Assembly: GCF_003797775.2 (NCBI RefSeq) | Contig: NZ_CP060725.1 | Coordinates: 3,404,001-3,468,000 of the forward strand | Reading direction: 5' to 3' | Length of the DNA: 64,000 nt | Source: Sphingopyxis sp. OPL5 | GTDB taxonomy: Bacteria > Pseudomonadota > Alphaproteobacteria > Sphingomonadales > Sphingomonadaceae | In this document: positions 63,211 to 64,000 of the stretch, in pieces | Numbering within the stretch: the stretch's first letter is position 1 | How the letters are laid out: each line of letters opens with the position of its first letter | The notes under the pieces: generated by a model | Databases searched by the model: none | What the model saw: only the letters and a program-made list of their open reading frames with translations | Told to the model about the DNA's origin: nothing | Made by a program: the position numbers and the translations under genes

Positions 63211-64000
63211 TGGCGACGATGGGCAAGCAGAAACTGGCGCTCGACCTTCGGGTCGAGCGCTTTCCCTATCACCAGCCGTTCCGCATTTCGGGGCATGTCT
63301 TCACCGAGACCGCGCTGCTTGTCGCCGAAATTTCGGATGGCACACACAGCGGGCGCGGCGAGGGGGCGGGGGTCTATTATCTCGGCGACGACATCGACCA
63401 TATGCTGGGCGAGGCGCAGCGCGTCCGCGGGGCGATCGAGGCCGGGGTAACCCGTGAGCAATTGCAGGAGTTGCTCCCCGCAGGCGGCGCGCGCAACGCG
63501 ATCGACTGCGCCTTCTGGGAGCTCGAGGCGAAACAGGCGGGCAGAACGGTGTGGGACCTCGCCGGGCTGGCGGCGCCGCAGCCGCTGCTTTCGACGCTGA
63601 CGCTCGGTGCCGACGCGCCGAGGATGATGGCGCGCGCCGCGCTGGCGCTCGATCCGGAGGCGCCGGTCAAGGTCAAGCTGACCGGCGATCTGGGTGAGGA
63701 CATCGCGCGCGTTGAAGCGATTCGCGCCGCGCGGCCCGACGCCTGGATCGGGGTCGACGCCAACCAGGGCTATAGCATCGCGACGCTGCGCGAGTTGCTG
63801 CCGGTTCTGGTTGCGAATGGCGTCGCGCAGCTTGAACAGCCGCTTGCGCGCGGGCGTGAAGCCGATCTCGACGGATTGAAGCGGCCGCTGCCTTTCGTCG
63901 CCGACGAGAGCGCGGTGACGCTCGCCGATACCGCGTCGCTCGTCGGCCGCTTCGATGTGGTGAACATCAAGCTCGATAAATGCGGCGGGCTGACCGAGGG
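63210..64000 (+). CDS. Dipeptide epimerase (L-Ala-D/L-Glu epimerase-like), cut by the window edge
   Basis: At least 263 residues of an enolase-superfamily enzyme. KVKL with the catalytic Lys (about residues 155-158), metal-binding DANQGY, EQPL and ADESA, and the second catalytic Lys in VNIKLDKCGGLTEG are seen in order, the muconate-lactonising/epimerase set. The N-terminal capping domain begins DLRVERFPYHQPFRISG. It probably converts L-Ala-D-Glu from murein recycling. Its ATG overlaps the serine hydrolase TGA, so both serve one pathway (inference). Confidence 0.88.
   Translation, partial: MATMGKQKLALDLRVERFPYHQPFRISGHVFTETALLVAEISDGTHSGRGEGAGVYYLGDDIDHMLGEAQRVRGAIEAGVTREQLQELLPAGGARNAIDCAFWELEAKQAGRTVWDLAGLAAPQPLLSTLTLGADAPRMMARAALALDPEAPVKVKLTGDLGEDIARVEAIRAARPDAWIGVDANQGYSIATLRELLPVLVANGVAQLEQPLARGREADLDGLKRPLPFVADESAVTLADTASLVGRFDVVNIKLDKCGGLTE

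Overview
The window looks like a chromosomal segment of a sphingomonad-type alphaproteobacterium (Sphingopyxis/Sphingomonas-like; this is inferred, because no rRNA or named marker fixes it). The reasons are the very GC-rich coding sequence with long antisense open frames, a large TonB-dependent receiver-type outer-membrane receptor, a PAP2-type lipid phosphotransferase beside lipid-glycan genes, a DUF2292 small protein, hairpin-forming intergenic repeats of the type CCCCGCGAAAGCGGGG, and closely packed genes that often overlap by 4 bases (ATGA).

Region 1 to about 41.8 kb, and again from 58.6 kb to the end, is ordinary core genome. It holds rarA, two serine hydrolases, a membrane-glycan cluster (GT2, GT39-like, flippase-like protein, methyltransferase, PAP2), the nitrogen PTS enzyme ptsP, a nitronate monooxygenase-like enzyme, a TonB receptor, katG, a divergent emrB / tetR-thioesterase-emrA efflux locus, a TetR/YciB pair with operators, lysC, ubiG, a GST-fold FzlA-like gene, a gltD-DUF2059-gltB glutamate synthase locus, uppP and tRNA-Leu(CAG). 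After the island come tRNA-Thr(CGT), an orphan FecR-like gene, a GNAT, an XRE-cupin regulator, a membrane serine hydrolase and a dipeptide epimerase cut by the window edge.

From tRNA-Leu (41.87 kb) to tRNA-Thr (58.60 kb) lies an accessory island; both tRNA 3' ends point into it. Its left part is a scrapyard: a frameshifted tyrosine integrase joined in frame to a DUF736 remnant, a nucleotidyltransferase remnant with a nonsense codon, and a dGTPase cut by a 2.39-kb IS1595-family element with 25-bp ends and at least two passenger genes. On the far side of the element is a 5'-truncated RHS protein with a nuclease-like toxin tip and an AT-rich candidate immunity gene, then a lone VirB2/TrbC-like pilin.

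The right part of the island (about 48.7-57.0 kb) is the most interesting. An N6-adenine methyltransferase and an unknown gene run leftward. Divergently, four translationally coupled genes run rightward: a 761-aa protein with a MutL/MORC-like GHKL ATPase at the N terminus and a histidine-kinase core at the C terminus, a receiver-like protein, an unrecognised 226-aa protein and a cytosine-5 methyltransferase. They are followed by a C-protein-like XRE regulator. I interpret this as a modification/defence system controlled by a phosphorelay. No helicase or recognisable restriction nuclease is present, so the effector must be one of the two unknown proteins or be missing.
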